A DNA stretch of 64,000 bases from Limnohabitans sp. WS1 (GCF_003063265.1 NZ_NERU01000001.1:310001-374000), one strand, 5' to 3'; counted from the stretch's first letter, positions 55,243 through 63,557 are shown. A program made the numbers and translations. The notes: generated from the sequence alone by a model not told the origin.

Positions 55243-56217
55243 TCAGGCCAGAGCGGTCTGAAGGAATTCCAATTGATCTTCCGACACAGCTTCGGTGTCG
55301 AAGGACTGCCAGAAATAGGTGTTGACCAGTGCGCCACCGTCAGGCTCGCCGGCAATGTGCTTGAGGGCTTGGGTGGCCAAGGCATGGGCCTTTTGCGTGT
55401 TGCCGTAATTCAGGATGATGTGCCCCACATCGATGCGCTCTTTTTGGCTTAGCGCGAAGGCAGCGCGGTAAAGCGCAGCACCGCTGCGAAGGGCACCAGC
55501 GGCTGAATACGACACCGATTTGCCATTGATTAGACGGATGGCATAAGCATCTGCCTCTTTTTCGTCGGCGTCGCCTCGGTCTGCATCGCCAATTTTTTCA
55601 TCCACCACAAAGCCGTTGCCCGTCAGGTGACCGTGGCCAATGTGGCCCAGCTCATGCGCCAAGTGGAACAGCAAATGCGAGGGCGAGCCTTTGCGTGATA
55701 GCACGACCGCAAAACGATCAGCGTCGCGCACCACCATGCCCGTCATCTTTTTGGCGGGCAGTTTGTGCACATACAAAACAGGGATGCCCGCTTGAGCGCA
55801 CCAAGCCAGCAAAGAGGGCAGGCTCACGCAATCAGCCGATTGAAGGATGTGGTCGCGCAGTGCAGCCGCATCTTTGGGGATAGGATCTTGAGTGGGCTTG
55901 AAACCTTTGAGCGCCATCTTGGCCACAGCCGTGGCGTAGTGCGCACTGACGAAAACGTCAGCAGGGTCCACACGCTCGTTGAGCTTGAATTTGCGCTCCG
56001 TCTCCAAGAAAGTCACGGGCGCTTTGGGGTCAGCCAGACTGGCCAAGCTGATGTTGAAGGCTCGCGACAGATACATCTGGGCTTGCTGCAAGCCAGACGG
56101 GATGGTGGCGATGTCGTCGCTCCACCAGCTGGGCAAAGTTTTGCGAGCGAAAGACGCGGCAATACCCACTTGGCTCAGGCGAGCAAACAAGTTTTGGATG
56201 GGATTGACGGTAGCCAC
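55243..56217 (-). CDS. ImmA/IrrE family metallo-endopeptidase
   Basis: Zinc protease of the DUF955 family, which cleaves repressors or antitoxins in phage and integrative-element control. 324 residues from GTG 56217 (GGAG 8 bases before). HELGH at 188-192 is the catalytic motif; the third zinc ligand probably lies in EKEADAYAIRLI (about 218-229). The N-terminal 60 residues (SQVGIAASFARKTLPSWW) are helical and may replace the usual XRE domain. First gene of protease-PIN-ParD-like. Confidence 0.82.
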   Translation of the reverse strand: MATVNPIQNLFARLSQVGIAASFARKTLPSWWSDDIATIPSGLQQAQMYLSRAFNISLASLADPKAPVTFLETERKFKLNERVDPADVFVSAHYATAVAKMALKGFKPTQDPIPKDAAALRDHILQSADCVSLPSLLAWCAQAGIPVLYVHKLPAKKMTGMVVRDADRFAVVLSRKGSPSHLLFHLAHELGHIGHGHLTGNGFVVDEKIGDADRGDADEKEADAYAIRLINGKSVSYSAAGALRSGAALYRAAFALSQKERIDVGHIILNYGNTQKAHALATQALKHIAGEPDGGALVNTYFWQSFDTEAVSEDQLEFLQTALA

Positions 56218-56348
56218 GATGTGCTCCTTGCGCTCGAAAATGACTTCTTGTATTTTGAAATCAAGAGGACTGATTCTAAAGGATTACTCATGACACTCAG
56301 AGTCGAATTCGCCGTCATTCAGACCGTCGCACACTGAGAGCAATACAC

Positions 56349-56417
56349 ATGACGCCAGAAACCAAGGCGCGCCAGTTCATTGCCCCAAAGCTTGAAAAAG
56401 CAGGTTTGCCTTTCTGA
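56349..56417 (+). pseudogene. Possible hsdR N-terminal remnant
   Basis: A 22-codon frame, MTPETKARQFIAPKLEKAGL plus PF, ends in TGA inside a hairpin. It resembles the start of type I restriction subunit R proteins (MTPExKARxxID...LxxAGW). Nothing further of hsdR is present; likely a deletion scar. Confidence 0.45.
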
Positions 56418-56437
56418 AGGTGCCTAAGCACCTTCAG
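56414..56437. terminator. Perfect hairpin after the M20 deacylase gene
   Basis: CTGAAGGTGC-CTAA-GCACCTTCAG, 10-pair stem, three bases beyond the stop codon of the minus-strand ureide operon. No strong T tract on either side. Confidence 0.55.
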
Positions 56438-56439
56438 TT

Positions 56440-57693
56440 TCAAGCCAGCAAATCCAGTAACGTCCGAGCCACCACCTTGGTCGCGCGGCGCAGGTCTTCC
56501 AGCTCCACATGCTCATCGGCACGTTTGGCGTTGGATTCGAGCACGGTGCGCGGCCCTGCGCCGTAGATCACGCCGGGGATGCCGCGCTCCACGTACAGGC
56601 GCACGTCGGTATAGAGCGGCGTGCCCAAGGCCGGGATGGCTTCACCGAAGACTTGCTCACCGTGTTTCTGGATGGCGCTGACCAGCGGTTGGTTGCCCGC
56701 CAGCGGTTTCATGGCGTTGGCCAGCAGCATGCGGCGCACATCCACTTTCAGCGCATGGCCACCGCGTGGGGGCTTGAAGCTGGCCGCAGCGTCGGCAATG
56801 GTTTGACGGATGGACGCCTCCACTTCGGCCGGGTTCTCTTCGGGGATCATGCGGCGGTCGAGCTTGAAGCTGACTTTGCCGGGCACCACGTTGGTGTTGG
56901 TGCCGCCTTCGATCAGGCCCACGTTCAGATAGGGGTGGGTGATGCCCTCGACCTTGGACGTGACCTTCAGGTATTGCGTGTTGAGCGCGAGCAGGGCGCT
57001 CAGGATGTGCACCGCGCCTTGCAGCGCGTCGGTGCCGCTGTCGGGGATGGCCGCGTGCGACATCTCGCCTTGCACGGTGACTTCCATTTGCAGGCAGCCG
57101 TTGTGTGCGGTGACCACCTGGTAGCTGAAGCCTGCCGCGATCATCAGGTCGGGTTGGGTCAGGCCCTTGGCCAGCAACCAGCCGGGGCCCATTTCGCCGC
57201 CAAACTCTTCGTCATAGGTGAAGTGCAGTTCCACGCCGCCTTTGAGCGGGGTCTTGAGTGATTCGAGTGCGCGTGTGGCAAATGTGAAGGTGGAAAAGTC
57301 GCACTTACTCACGGCGGTGGCGCGGCCGTACATGGCACCCCCATGGATCTCGCCGCCGTAGGGTGGGTGTGTCCAGCCTTCGCCGGGGGGCACCACGTCG
57401 CCGTGGGCGTTCAGGGCAATGGTTTTGCCTTCGCCATATTTGCGGCGCACGATCAGGTTGGTGATCGACTCCAGACCATAGGCGTTGACTTCGGAGGCAG
57501 GCACAGGGTGCTTTTCTGCGTCAAAGCCCATGGGCGCGAGCAGCTCGGCGGTGCGCTCGGCGTGTGGTGCGTTGTTGCCGGGTGGGGTGTCGGTGGACAC
57601 CTGCACCAGAGCCTGCAAAAACTTGACCTGTTCGTCAAAGTGCGCGTCGATCCAAGTGTCGAGTTGTGCGTATTGTTGGGCGGTAGCGCTCAT
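56440..57693 (-). CDS. M20 family ArgE/DapE-type deacylase
   Basis: Cytoplasmic zinc amidohydrolase, 417 residues from ATG 57693, which overlaps the stop of the fusion gene by four bases. Metal ligands in order: LNAHGDVVPPGEGW (near 95), GRATAVSKCDFSTF (aspartate, near 127), TYDEEFGGEMG (near 160) and a late histidine. Family members deacylate N-acyl amino acids or succinyl-diaminopimelate; its place at the end of the purine-ureide operon suggests a carbamoylated or acylated ureide intermediate. Exact substrate unknown. Confidence 0.85.
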   Translation of the reverse strand: MSATAQQYAQLDTWIDAHFDEQVKFLQALVQVSTDTPPGNNAPHAERTAELLAPMGFDAEKHPVPASEVNAYGLESITNLIVRRKYGEGKTIALNAHGDVVPPGEGWTHPPYGGEIHGGAMYGRATAVSKCDFSTFTFATRALESLKTPLKGGVELHFTYDEEFGGEMGPGWLLAKGLTQPDLMIAAGFSYQVVTAHNGCLQMEVTVQGEMSHAAIPDSGTDALQGAVHILSALLALNTQYLKVTSKVEGITHPYLNVGLIEGGTNTNVVPGKVSFKLDRRMIPEENPAEVEASIRQTIADAAASFKPPRGGHALKVDVRRMLLANAMKPLAGNQPLVSAIQKHGEQVFGEAIPALGTPLYTDVRLYVERGIPGVIYGAGPRTVLESNAKRADEHVELEDLRRATKVVARTLLDLLA

Positions 57694-59465
57694 GACAGTT
57701 CCTGAGAGAGTTGGTTCAAAACATGGGTGAAAGCGTCGACACACAGTTGCATGTCGTCGCTGGTGGTGGATTCGCGTGGGTTGTGGCTGATGCCGCCGTT
57801 TTCGCCGCGCACAAACAGCATGGCTTGTGGCATGACTTCGTGCAGCTTCATCGCGTCGTGGCCTGCGCCGCTGGGCAGTTTGAAGAGCGGCACACCCAAG
57901 GCGCTCACGGCGCGTTCCCAGCGGGCTTGCCACTCGGGAGCGCTGGGCGCGGCGGCGGCGCTCATGGTGAGCTCGGCTTTGACGCGCACGCCACGGCGCT
58001 CGGCAATTTGGTCGAGTTGCGCCATCACGTCGGCCACCAGCGCGTCGCGCTGTGCATCGGTGGGGGCGCGCATGTCCAGGCTGAACAGGCAGCGGCCTGG
58101 CACGACGTTGATCGAGCCGTTGGGCACTTGCAGCTGGCCAATGGTGGCCACACTGTCGCCGTCTTTCGCGGCGCGTTGTTCCATGTAAAGAGCCAATTCG
58201 GCCACGGCGCAGGCGGCGTCGCGTCGGCGGTCCATGGGGGTGGTGCCCGCGTGGCTGGCCGTGCCCATGACTTCGCACAGGTAGCGCACGCTGCCGTTGA
58301 TGGACGTGACCACGCCCAGCGGGATGTTCACTTCGTTGAGCACCGGGCCTTGTTCGATGTGGACTTCGATAAAGCCCAGGTATTGGGCCGGGTCGCGCTG
58401 GATGTTGGGGATGTCTTCAATGTTCAAGCCCGCGTGCTGCATGGCGGCGCGCATGGTGATGCCATCGGCGTCTTGCTGGTCCAGCCATTCTGGCTTGAAG
58501 TCTCCGATCAAGGCGCCAGACCCCAAGAAGGTGGCTTTGTAGCGCTGGCCTTCTTCTTCGGCAAAGGCCACGACCTCGATGCCAAAGGGAAGGCGCTGGC
58601 CTTGTTGGTGCAGCTGCTGCACGCAGGCCATGGGCACAAAAATGCCCAAGCGCCCGTCGTACTTACCGCCATTGCGCACAGTGTCGTAGTGGCTGCCGGT
58701 CATCAGGTATTTGCCGCCTGTGGTGGCCGGGTGGTAGCGGCCCACCACGTTGCCCACGGCATCGGTATAAACCTCGTCAAAACCGCAGTCGCGCATGTTT
58801 TGCGTGATGCGCTGGGCGCAAGCGCGGTGCGCGTCGGTGAGGTACGTGACGGTGAGTTGACCCAGTTCAGCAAAGCCGGGGTCGGAATGTTGCGCGAGTT
58901 GTTCTTGCCAGTCCCAGACCTGGTGGCCCAGCGTGGGTTCCGCACCGAACTTGTCGTTCAGCCGGATCTCGACGATGCGGTGGATGTTGCGCAGACACTC
59001 GGCCAACTCAAAGTCGGGGTGACCGAACAGGCGGCGCTCGAAGGCATCGATGATCTGTTTTTTGTTGTAGCCCATGCCGCGCGGACCACGCACCGCTAGG
59101 ATGAAGGGCCAGCCAAATTTGGCGTTGTAGTCGGCGTTGAGCTTCTGGATCTTGGCGAACTCTTCGGGCGTGCAGTCGGTCAGGCCCGCCTTGGTTTGCT
59201 CGTTGGTGGACTCGGCCGTGAGCGACTTGCTCACCATGGCCTTGCCCGCCAGTTCGGGGTGGGCGCGGATCAGGCCCAGCTGCGCGTCGCGCCCGGCGTG
59301 TGCCAGCACTTCGCACATGGCGTGTTTGAGGTGCGCCAGCGAGGTGAAGGGGCGTTCGTTGAGCGCCTGCTCGGCGATCCACGGCGAATGCTCATACAGG
59401 CCGTCGAGCATCTGCGCGGCTTCAGCGTGCGATGCGCTGTTGAGTTGTTCAAGGGTCAAAGGCAT
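57690..59465 (-). CDS. Fusion of OHCU decarboxylase (UraD) and allantoate amidohydrolase
   Basis: 591 residues with two enzymes of purine breakdown. Residues 1-170 are a UraD domain (LNERPFTSLAHLKHAM, LIRAHPELAGK with the catalytic histidine, FGWPFILAVRG), which decarboxylates OHCU to S-allantoin. Residues about 185-591 are an M20 allantoate/ureide amidohydrolase (LMTGSHYDTVRNGGKYDGRLG, VVAFAEEEGQRY, VEVHIEQGP-like IEVHIEQGPVLNE, FVRGENGGISHNPRES). Allantoinase, acting between these two steps, is the gene just upstream. Many relatives carry this fusion. Allantoate amidohydrolase releases ammonia and ureidoglycine. Confidence 0.92.
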   Translation of the reverse strand: MPLTLEQLNSASHAEAAQMLDGLYEHSPWIAEQALNERPFTSLAHLKHAMCEVLAHAGRDAQLGLIRAHPELAGKAMVSKSLTAESTNEQTKAGLTDCTPEEFAKIQKLNADYNAKFGWPFILAVRGPRGMGYNKKQIIDAFERRLFGHPDFELAECLRNIHRIVEIRLNDKFGAEPTLGHQVWDWQEQLAQHSDPGFAELGQLTVTYLTDAHRACAQRITQNMRDCGFDEVYTDAVGNVVGRYHPATTGGKYLMTGSHYDTVRNGGKYDGRLGIFVPMACVQQLHQQGQRLPFGIEVVAFAEEEGQRYKATFLGSGALIGDFKPEWLDQQDADGITMRAAMQHAGLNIEDIPNIQRDPAQYLGFIEVHIEQGPVLNEVNIPLGVVTSINGSVRYLCEVMGTASHAGTTPMDRRRDAACAVAELALYMEQRAAKDGDSVATIGQLQVPNGSINVVPGRCLFSLDMRAPTDAQRDALVADVMAQLDQIAERRGVRVKAELTMSAAAAPSAPEWQARWERAVSALGVPLFKLPSGAGHDAMKLHEVMPQAMLFVRGENGGISHNPRESTTSDDMQLCVDAFTHVLNQLSQELS

Positions 59466-59493
59466 GTGTGTCCTGGTGCTGTTTTTGACTTTT

Positions 59494-59566
59494 GTAGGAG
59501 CCCCGCCCTCGGGGCGATGACTCGTGGCCTGCGAGGATTCTTCGCGGCGGGGGCGCCGCTCCTACA
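59494..59566. repeat. REP-like palindrome, GTAGGAGC family
   Basis: GTAGGAGCCCCGCCC at the left and GGGGGCGCCGCTCCTAC at the right are inverted, with an inner GGATTC/GGGGCGATGA segment. Sits between the allantoinase and fusion genes; relative of 29309-29383. Confidence 0.75.
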
Positions 59567-59576
59567 GGGAATGGGC

Positions 59577-60527
59577 TTATCCAACATAAGGGTGTGTCGC
59601 TTTCCAGTGCCGCGCAATGTCGATGCGCCGCGCCACCCAGACCTTGTCGTGGGACTGGATGTGGTCCAAAAAGCGTTGCAGCGCGGTGATGCGGCCGGGG
59701 CGTCCCAGCAAGCGGCAGTGCATGCCGATGCTCATCATCTTGGGGGCGTTGTCACCACTGGGATCCCCCTCGGCATACAGCGCATCAAACGTGTCCTTCA
59801 TGTACTGAAAGAACGGGTCGGCGTGCGAATAGCCTTGGGGCAGCGCAAAGCGCATGTCGTTGCAATCGAGCGTGTAGGGCACGATGAGTTGCGGCGCATC
59901 GGTGCCGTCCGATTTGCGCACCTTCATCCAGAAAGGCAGGTCGTCGCCGTAGTAGTCGCTGTCGTATTCAAAGCCGCCAAAGTCGGCCACCAGGCGGCGC
60001 GTGTTGGGGCTGTCGCGCCCGGTGTACCAGCCCAAGGGGCGTTCGCCCGTCAGCTTTTGAATGATCTCCATCGCCTCGGCCATGTGGGCGCGCTCGGTGG
60101 CTTCGTCGATGTTTTGGTAATGGATCCACTTGAGGCCGTGGCAGGCAATGTCGTAACCCAACTCCTGGAAGGCAGCGGTCAACTCGGGGTGCTTTTGCAG
60201 CGCGGTGGCCACGCCAAACACCGTGAGTGGCAAGCCGCGTTTTTCAAACTCCCGCAGGATGCGCCACACGCCCGCCCGCGAGCCGTATTCGTAAATGCCT
60301 TCCATGCTGATGTGCCGCTCAGGGAAGGACGCGGGGTTGAACATTTCAGACAAGAACTGCTCGGAACCCGCATCGCCGTGCAGCACCGAGTTTTCGCCGC
60401 CTTCTTCGTAATTCAACACAAATTGCACCGCTACGCGGGCGCCGCCGGGCCATTGGGCGTGCGGCACATGGCGGCCGTAGCCCTTCAAGTCGCGGGGGTA
60501 GGGGAGGGTGCTGTCATAGGTGCTCAT
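59577..60527 (-). CDS. puuE: Allantoinase PuuE
   Basis: Metal-independent-type allantoinase of the polysaccharide deacetylase fold, hydrolysing allantoin to allantoate. 316 residues from ATG 60527. YPRDLKGYGRHVPHAQWPGGARVAVQFVLNYEEGGENSVL is the PuuE N-terminus; YEYGSRAGVWRILREFEKRGLPLTVFGV, EIACHGLKW-like DIACHGLKWIHYQ and RLLGRPGRITALQRFLDHI follow. 16 bases after gntR and before the fusion gene, though a REP element intervenes in the latter gap. Confidence 0.94.
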   Translation of the reverse strand: MSTYDSTLPYPRDLKGYGRHVPHAQWPGGARVAVQFVLNYEEGGENSVLHGDAGSEQFLSEMFNPASFPERHISMEGIYEYGSRAGVWRILREFEKRGLPLTVFGVATALQKHPELTAAFQELGYDIACHGLKWIHYQNIDEATERAHMAEAMEIIQKLTGERPLGWYTGRDSPNTRRLVADFGGFEYDSDYYGDDLPFWMKVRKSDGTDAPQLIVPYTLDCNDMRFALPQGYSHADPFFQYMKDTFDALYAEGDPSGDNAPKMMSIGMHCRLLGRPGRITALQRFLDHIQSHDKVWVARRIDIARHWKATHPYVG

Positions 60528-60543
60528 GCTTGTACTCCGGGGG

Positions 60544-61209
60544 TCAGGCCAAGGCCAGGGAAATGTCGTGGGTGGGCACTTTGCGGTCAAAGGTCAGGCT
60601 TGCTTCGACGTGCAACAGGTGCTCGTGCATCAGGCGAACGGCCAAATCAGAGTCCTTCGCCTCCAGGGCGGCAACCAAGGCCACATGCTCGTCGGTGGAG
60701 TGTTCGGCCTCGTTGCGCGATTGGTACATCAGCGTGATCAGGGCGCAGCGCGAGATCAACTCGCCCAGCACTTGGGCCAGCACGTCGTTGTTCATGAGTT
60801 CGGCCATGCGCACATGAAAGTCACCCAGCAATTCGGTGCGCCCCGTGATGTCGCCCTGCGTGACGGCTTCGCGCTCTTGTTTGATGTGCTCTTTGAGGGT
60901 CACGATTTGTTCGGGCGTGACCTGCTGCACAAAGGCGCGGGTCATCTCGGCTTCGAGCATGCGGCGCACGGCAAAGACCTGTTGCGCTTCTTCAACCGAG
61001 GGGGCGGCTACAAATGCGCCGCGTGCGGGTTCGAGTCGGATCAAGCGGTTTTGCGACAGCTGAAACAGCGCCTGACGCACCAGCGTGCGCGACACGCCAA
61101 AGTGGTCGGCCAACTTTTGCTCGGCCAGTTTGGAGCCGGGCAAAAGCCGGTGCTCCACGATGGCGCGGGTCAGCGATTCGACGATGTGGTGCGTGGTGGA
61201 AGTTTCCAT
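60544..61209 (-). CDS. GntR family (FadR/FCD subfamily) regulator of the ureide operon
   Basis: 221 residues from ATG 61209. N-terminal winged helix: IVEHRLLPGSKLAEQKLADHFGVSRTLVRQALFQL (about 15-49), ending in GAFVAAPS; C-terminal FCD helical ligand domain (about 80-215) with the metal-site pattern including FHVRMAEL and HEHLLHVE histidines. FCD regulators near purine genes typically respond to urate or allantoin-type ligands. A TGTATACA site lies 78 bases upstream in the divergent gap, so it probably controls itself and uraH. Confidence 0.92.
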   Translation of the reverse strand: METSTTHHIVESLTRAIVEHRLLPGSKLAEQKLADHFGVSRTLVRQALFQLSQNRLIRLEPARGAFVAAPSVEEAQQVFAVRRMLEAEMTRAFVQQVTPEQIVTLKEHIKQEREAVTQGDITGRTELLGDFHVRMAELMNNDVLAQVLGELISRCALITLMYQSRNEAEHSTDEHVALVAALEAKDSDLAVRLMHEHLLHVEASLTFDRKVPTHDISLALA

Positions 61210-61286
61210 GTCTCGCGGTCCCTTGGGGGTGTGAACCCGGGTGTTTTTGTGTCGGTGGCGCAAATCATAGCCGCCGAAAGCAAAAT

Positions 61287-61294
61287 TGTATACA
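61287..61294. promoter_or_regulatory. Candidate GntR operator (site 3)
   Basis: TGTATACA between gntR (start 61209) and uraH (start 61380). Position suits repression of both genes. Confidence 0.55.
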
Positions 61295-61379
61295 CTTCGG
61301 TCGACCGGTTTGAAGGGCTTTTGAAAGCCTTTCCAAAACCACCCTTTTTTGACCCCCATTCAAGACAAGCGAGCACACC

Positions 61380-61733
61380 ATGGGATTGAGCACACACGTT
61401 CTGGACACCATGCACGGCTGCCCCGCCGCGGGCATGCAGGTGGCCCTCTACACCACACAAGGCGATCAGGCCACTTTGGTCAAAAGCTTCACCCTCAACC
61501 ACGACGGCCGCAACCCCGACGGCATGCTCTACGACCACGCCAGCCTGCGCAAAGGCACTTACCGCTTGGTCTTTAATGTGAGTGACTACTTTAAAGCCAA
61601 AGGCGTGGAATTGCCCGAGCCTAATTTCCTGAACAAAGTCAGCCTCGACTTCGGCGTGGCCCACGAAGACCAGCATTACCATGTGCCACTGCTGGCCAGC
61701 CCGTGGAGTTATTCGACTTATCGGGGGTCTTGA
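61380..61733 (+). CDS. uraH: 5-hydroxyisourate hydrolase
   Basis: Transthyretin-related enzyme that hydrolyses 5-hydroxyisourate to OHCU, the UraD substrate. 117 residues: GLSTHVLDTMHGCPAAGMQVALY (catalytic histidine near 6), TLNHDGRNPDG, YHVPLLASPWSYSTYRGS with the signature C-terminal YRGS tetrapeptide. Start ATG 61380. Divergent from gntR and the other ureide genes. Uricase itself is not found in the window. Confidence 0.95.
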   Translation: MGLSTHVLDTMHGCPAAGMQVALYTTQGDQATLVKSFTLNHDGRNPDGMLYDHASLRKGTYRLVFNVSDYFKAKGVELPEPNFLNKVSLDFGVAHEDQHYHVPLLASPWSYSTYRGS

Positions 61734-61864
61734 GGTTCGCGAGAGGCAGGTCAGACCCCAATTAGCCCTGCGCCTGCTTCTTCACCAGTTACGACATGTT
61801 TGATCTGTGGTCATGTTTGACTGGAATTCAACTTTTATTCGGTAAGTTCCGTTAGAGTCCTTTG

Positions 61865-62104
61865 ATGGCACCGACTGTTGTTCGCGATGGCGCATTTCGT
61901 TTGTTCTTCTTTTCGAGAGAAGAGCCTCGTATTCATGTGCATGTTGCACACCCAGACGGAGAGGCAAAATTTTGGCTTACCCCGGTGGTTGCCCTTTCAA
62001 CGTCCACCGGGTTGTCAACAAAACAGCTCAAGGAAGCCCAGTCGGTGGTTGAGTCACACCTGAAGGAAATTCAAGATGCATGGAATCACCACTTCGGTGG
62101 CTGA
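61865..62104 (+). CDS. DUF4160 family protein
   Basis: 79 residues. FRLFFFSREEPRIHVHVAHPDGEAKFWLTPVVAL is the DUF4160 core (EExRxHVHV). The family is often encoded with DUF2442 and suspected to be part of toxin-antitoxin-like modules; no activity is established. ATG 61865 chosen over the adjacent TTG. It overlaps the next gene by 29 bases. Confidence 0.8.
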   Translation: MAPTVVRDGAFRLFFFSREEPRIHVHVAHPDGEAKFWLTPVVALSTSTGLSTKQLKEAQSVVESHLKEIQDAWNHHFGG

Positions 62105-62327
62105 AGTCACCAATGTGTCCAAACACGGCTTTTGGCTGCTGTTGGGCGATGAGGAACTGCTTTTGCCTTTTGATCAATTCCCATGGTTCAAGCAGGCCAC
62201 CGTTGAGCAGTTGACAACTGTGGAGTGGCCAACGCCGGACCACTTGTATTGGCCGCAGCTGGATGTGGACTTGTCTGTGAGCTCTATTCGCAGGCCGCAA
62301 GATTTTCCCTTGGTTTCGCAGCACTAG
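62076..62327 (+). CDS. DUF2442 family protein
   Basis: 83 residues: TSVAEVTNVSKHGFWLLLGDEELLLPFDQFPWFKQATVEQL and HLYWPQLDVDLSVSSIR are the DUF2442 signatures (L/I-PF-x-x-FPWF, YWPxLDxDL). Partner of DUF4160, translationally overlapping with it. Biological role unknown; an antitoxin-like or adaptor function has been proposed from gene neighbourhood only. Confidence 0.82.
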   Translation: MHGITTSVAEVTNVSKHGFWLLLGDEELLLPFDQFPWFKQATVEQLTTVEWPTPDHLYWPQLDVDLSVSSIRRPQDFPLVSQH

Positions 62328-62382
62328 CCTGCGCAATGCCATTGAAGTTTGGATGAACCGAATTTTGAGGCTTCGTTCAACC

Positions 62383-62525
62383 GCCTGACTCGGCTAAGCT
62401 GCAGCCATGATGAGGTCTTTGTTGTTCGTTCTTGCGGTGGCTTTGTCGGCATGCGGCGGCGGGGACGGCGCGAGTTTTGCGCCTGCATAGGGCAACATGC
62501 ATTGCAGCGTGAACGTGGGCCAGCA
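62383..62525 (+). pseudogene. Broken copy of the lipoprotein-nuclease 5' end
   Basis: From CTGACTCGGCTAAGCTGCAG on, about 140 bases match 63533-63675. ATG 62407 encodes MMRSLLFVLAVALSACGGGD (lipobox LSAC), but TAG at 62488-62490 replaces a TCG and the match ends near 62525 in the following frame. A partial duplication. Confidence 0.85.
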
Positions 62526-62594
62526 GCAAAATTGGGGTTCGATCGGTCCAACCCCGATAAATACAGCCTAAAGACCGTTTAACTTGAGGCGGGC

Positions 62595-63413
62595 TTATTT
62601 CAGTTCGACTTTGGACAGGTCAAAACTGGGCTTCGGTGTCTTCAGTTTCATGTTTTCCAGGGTTTGCACGATCAGCCCGGCCACGAAGCTGTCGCGGTAG
62701 GGCTTGCAGTCGGCGGGCACCACATACCAAGGGGATTCGGGTGTGCTGGTGGCGCTCAGGGCCTCTTCATAGGCTTGGGTGAATTGGGGCCACAGCTCGC
62801 GGTCGTCAAAGTCAGAAGGCTGCAACTTCCAGTGTTTGCGCGGGTCGTCCAGCCGGGCTTGCAGGCGTTTTTTTTGCTCGGATTTGGAAATGTGCAAATA
62901 GCACTTCAACACCGTGATGCCTGCGTCTTGCAGCAAAGATTCGAAGTTCAAGATGTGGTTGTACCGTTGTTGGCAAGTTTCCTCGTCAATCAAGCCCCGC
63001 ACTCGGGTGACCAGCACATCTTCGTAGTGGCTGCGGTTAAAAATCACCATTTCGCCCCGCGCAGGCGCTTTGGCGTGGATGCGCCACAAAAAGTCATGGC
63101 GGCTTTCCAGCTCGGTGGGCACGCCAAAGGCTTCGGCCCGCACGCCCAAGGGGCTGACGTGGGTGAAAACGCTGCGGATCACGCCATCCTTGCCCGCGGT
63201 GTCCATGCCCTGAAACACCACCAACAAGCCCCGGGTTTTCGCTGCGTGCAGGGTGCTCTGCAGTTTGTCGAGCTTTTGGCCCATGTCTGCCAAGTGCTCT
63301 TCCAATTCTTTGCCAGAGGCTTGCCCTTTGGCGGGGGGCTCGGTGTCAAAGTCTGAGAGTTTGCATTTGCTCTTGGGTGAGACATACCAAGGGGTGTAGT
63401 CAGTGTTGGGCAT
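62595..63413 (-). CDS. ppk2: PPK2 family polyphosphate kinase
   Basis: Uses polyphosphate to phosphorylate nucleotides (class not certain). 272 residues, with Walker A-like FQGMDTAGKDGVIRSVFTHVSPLGVRAEAF (about 68-97), DFLWRIHAKAPARGEMVIFNRSHYEDVLVTRV (about 105-137, lid and Walker B) and KCYLHISKSEQKKRLQARLDDP. Length and single domain fit the one-domain PPK2 class I or III (AMP or ADP kinases). It lies between the two copies of the nuclease 5' end and on the opposite strand. Confidence 0.93.
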   Translation of the reverse strand: MPNTDYTPWYVSPKSKCKLSDFDTEPPAKGQASGKELEEHLADMGQKLDKLQSTLHAAKTRGLLVVFQGMDTAGKDGVIRSVFTHVSPLGVRAEAFGVPTELESRHDFLWRIHAKAPARGEMVIFNRSHYEDVLVTRVRGLIDEETCQQRYNHILNFESLLQDAGITVLKCYLHISKSEQKKRLQARLDDPRKHWKLQPSDFDDRELWPQFTQAYEEALSATSTPESPWYVVPADCKPYRDSFVAGLIVQTLENMKLKTPKPSFDLSKVELK

Positions 63414-63557
63414 GGGGACAGTTTAGGCGCTCAGTCAGCGTCAGCTCATCTGTTGGCGCGTTGGACTATTTTTGAGCACTGGTCTGGGCCACCATGATTT
63501 GGAGGGGCGCCCCTATTTTGGCTTTGCGTACGTGCCTGGCTCGGCTAAGCTGCAGCC

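Noticed and set aside
61780..61850. Two copies of CATGTTTGA as a regulatory direct repeat before DUF4160
   Set aside because: Only nine bases and no promoter geometry; probably chance.
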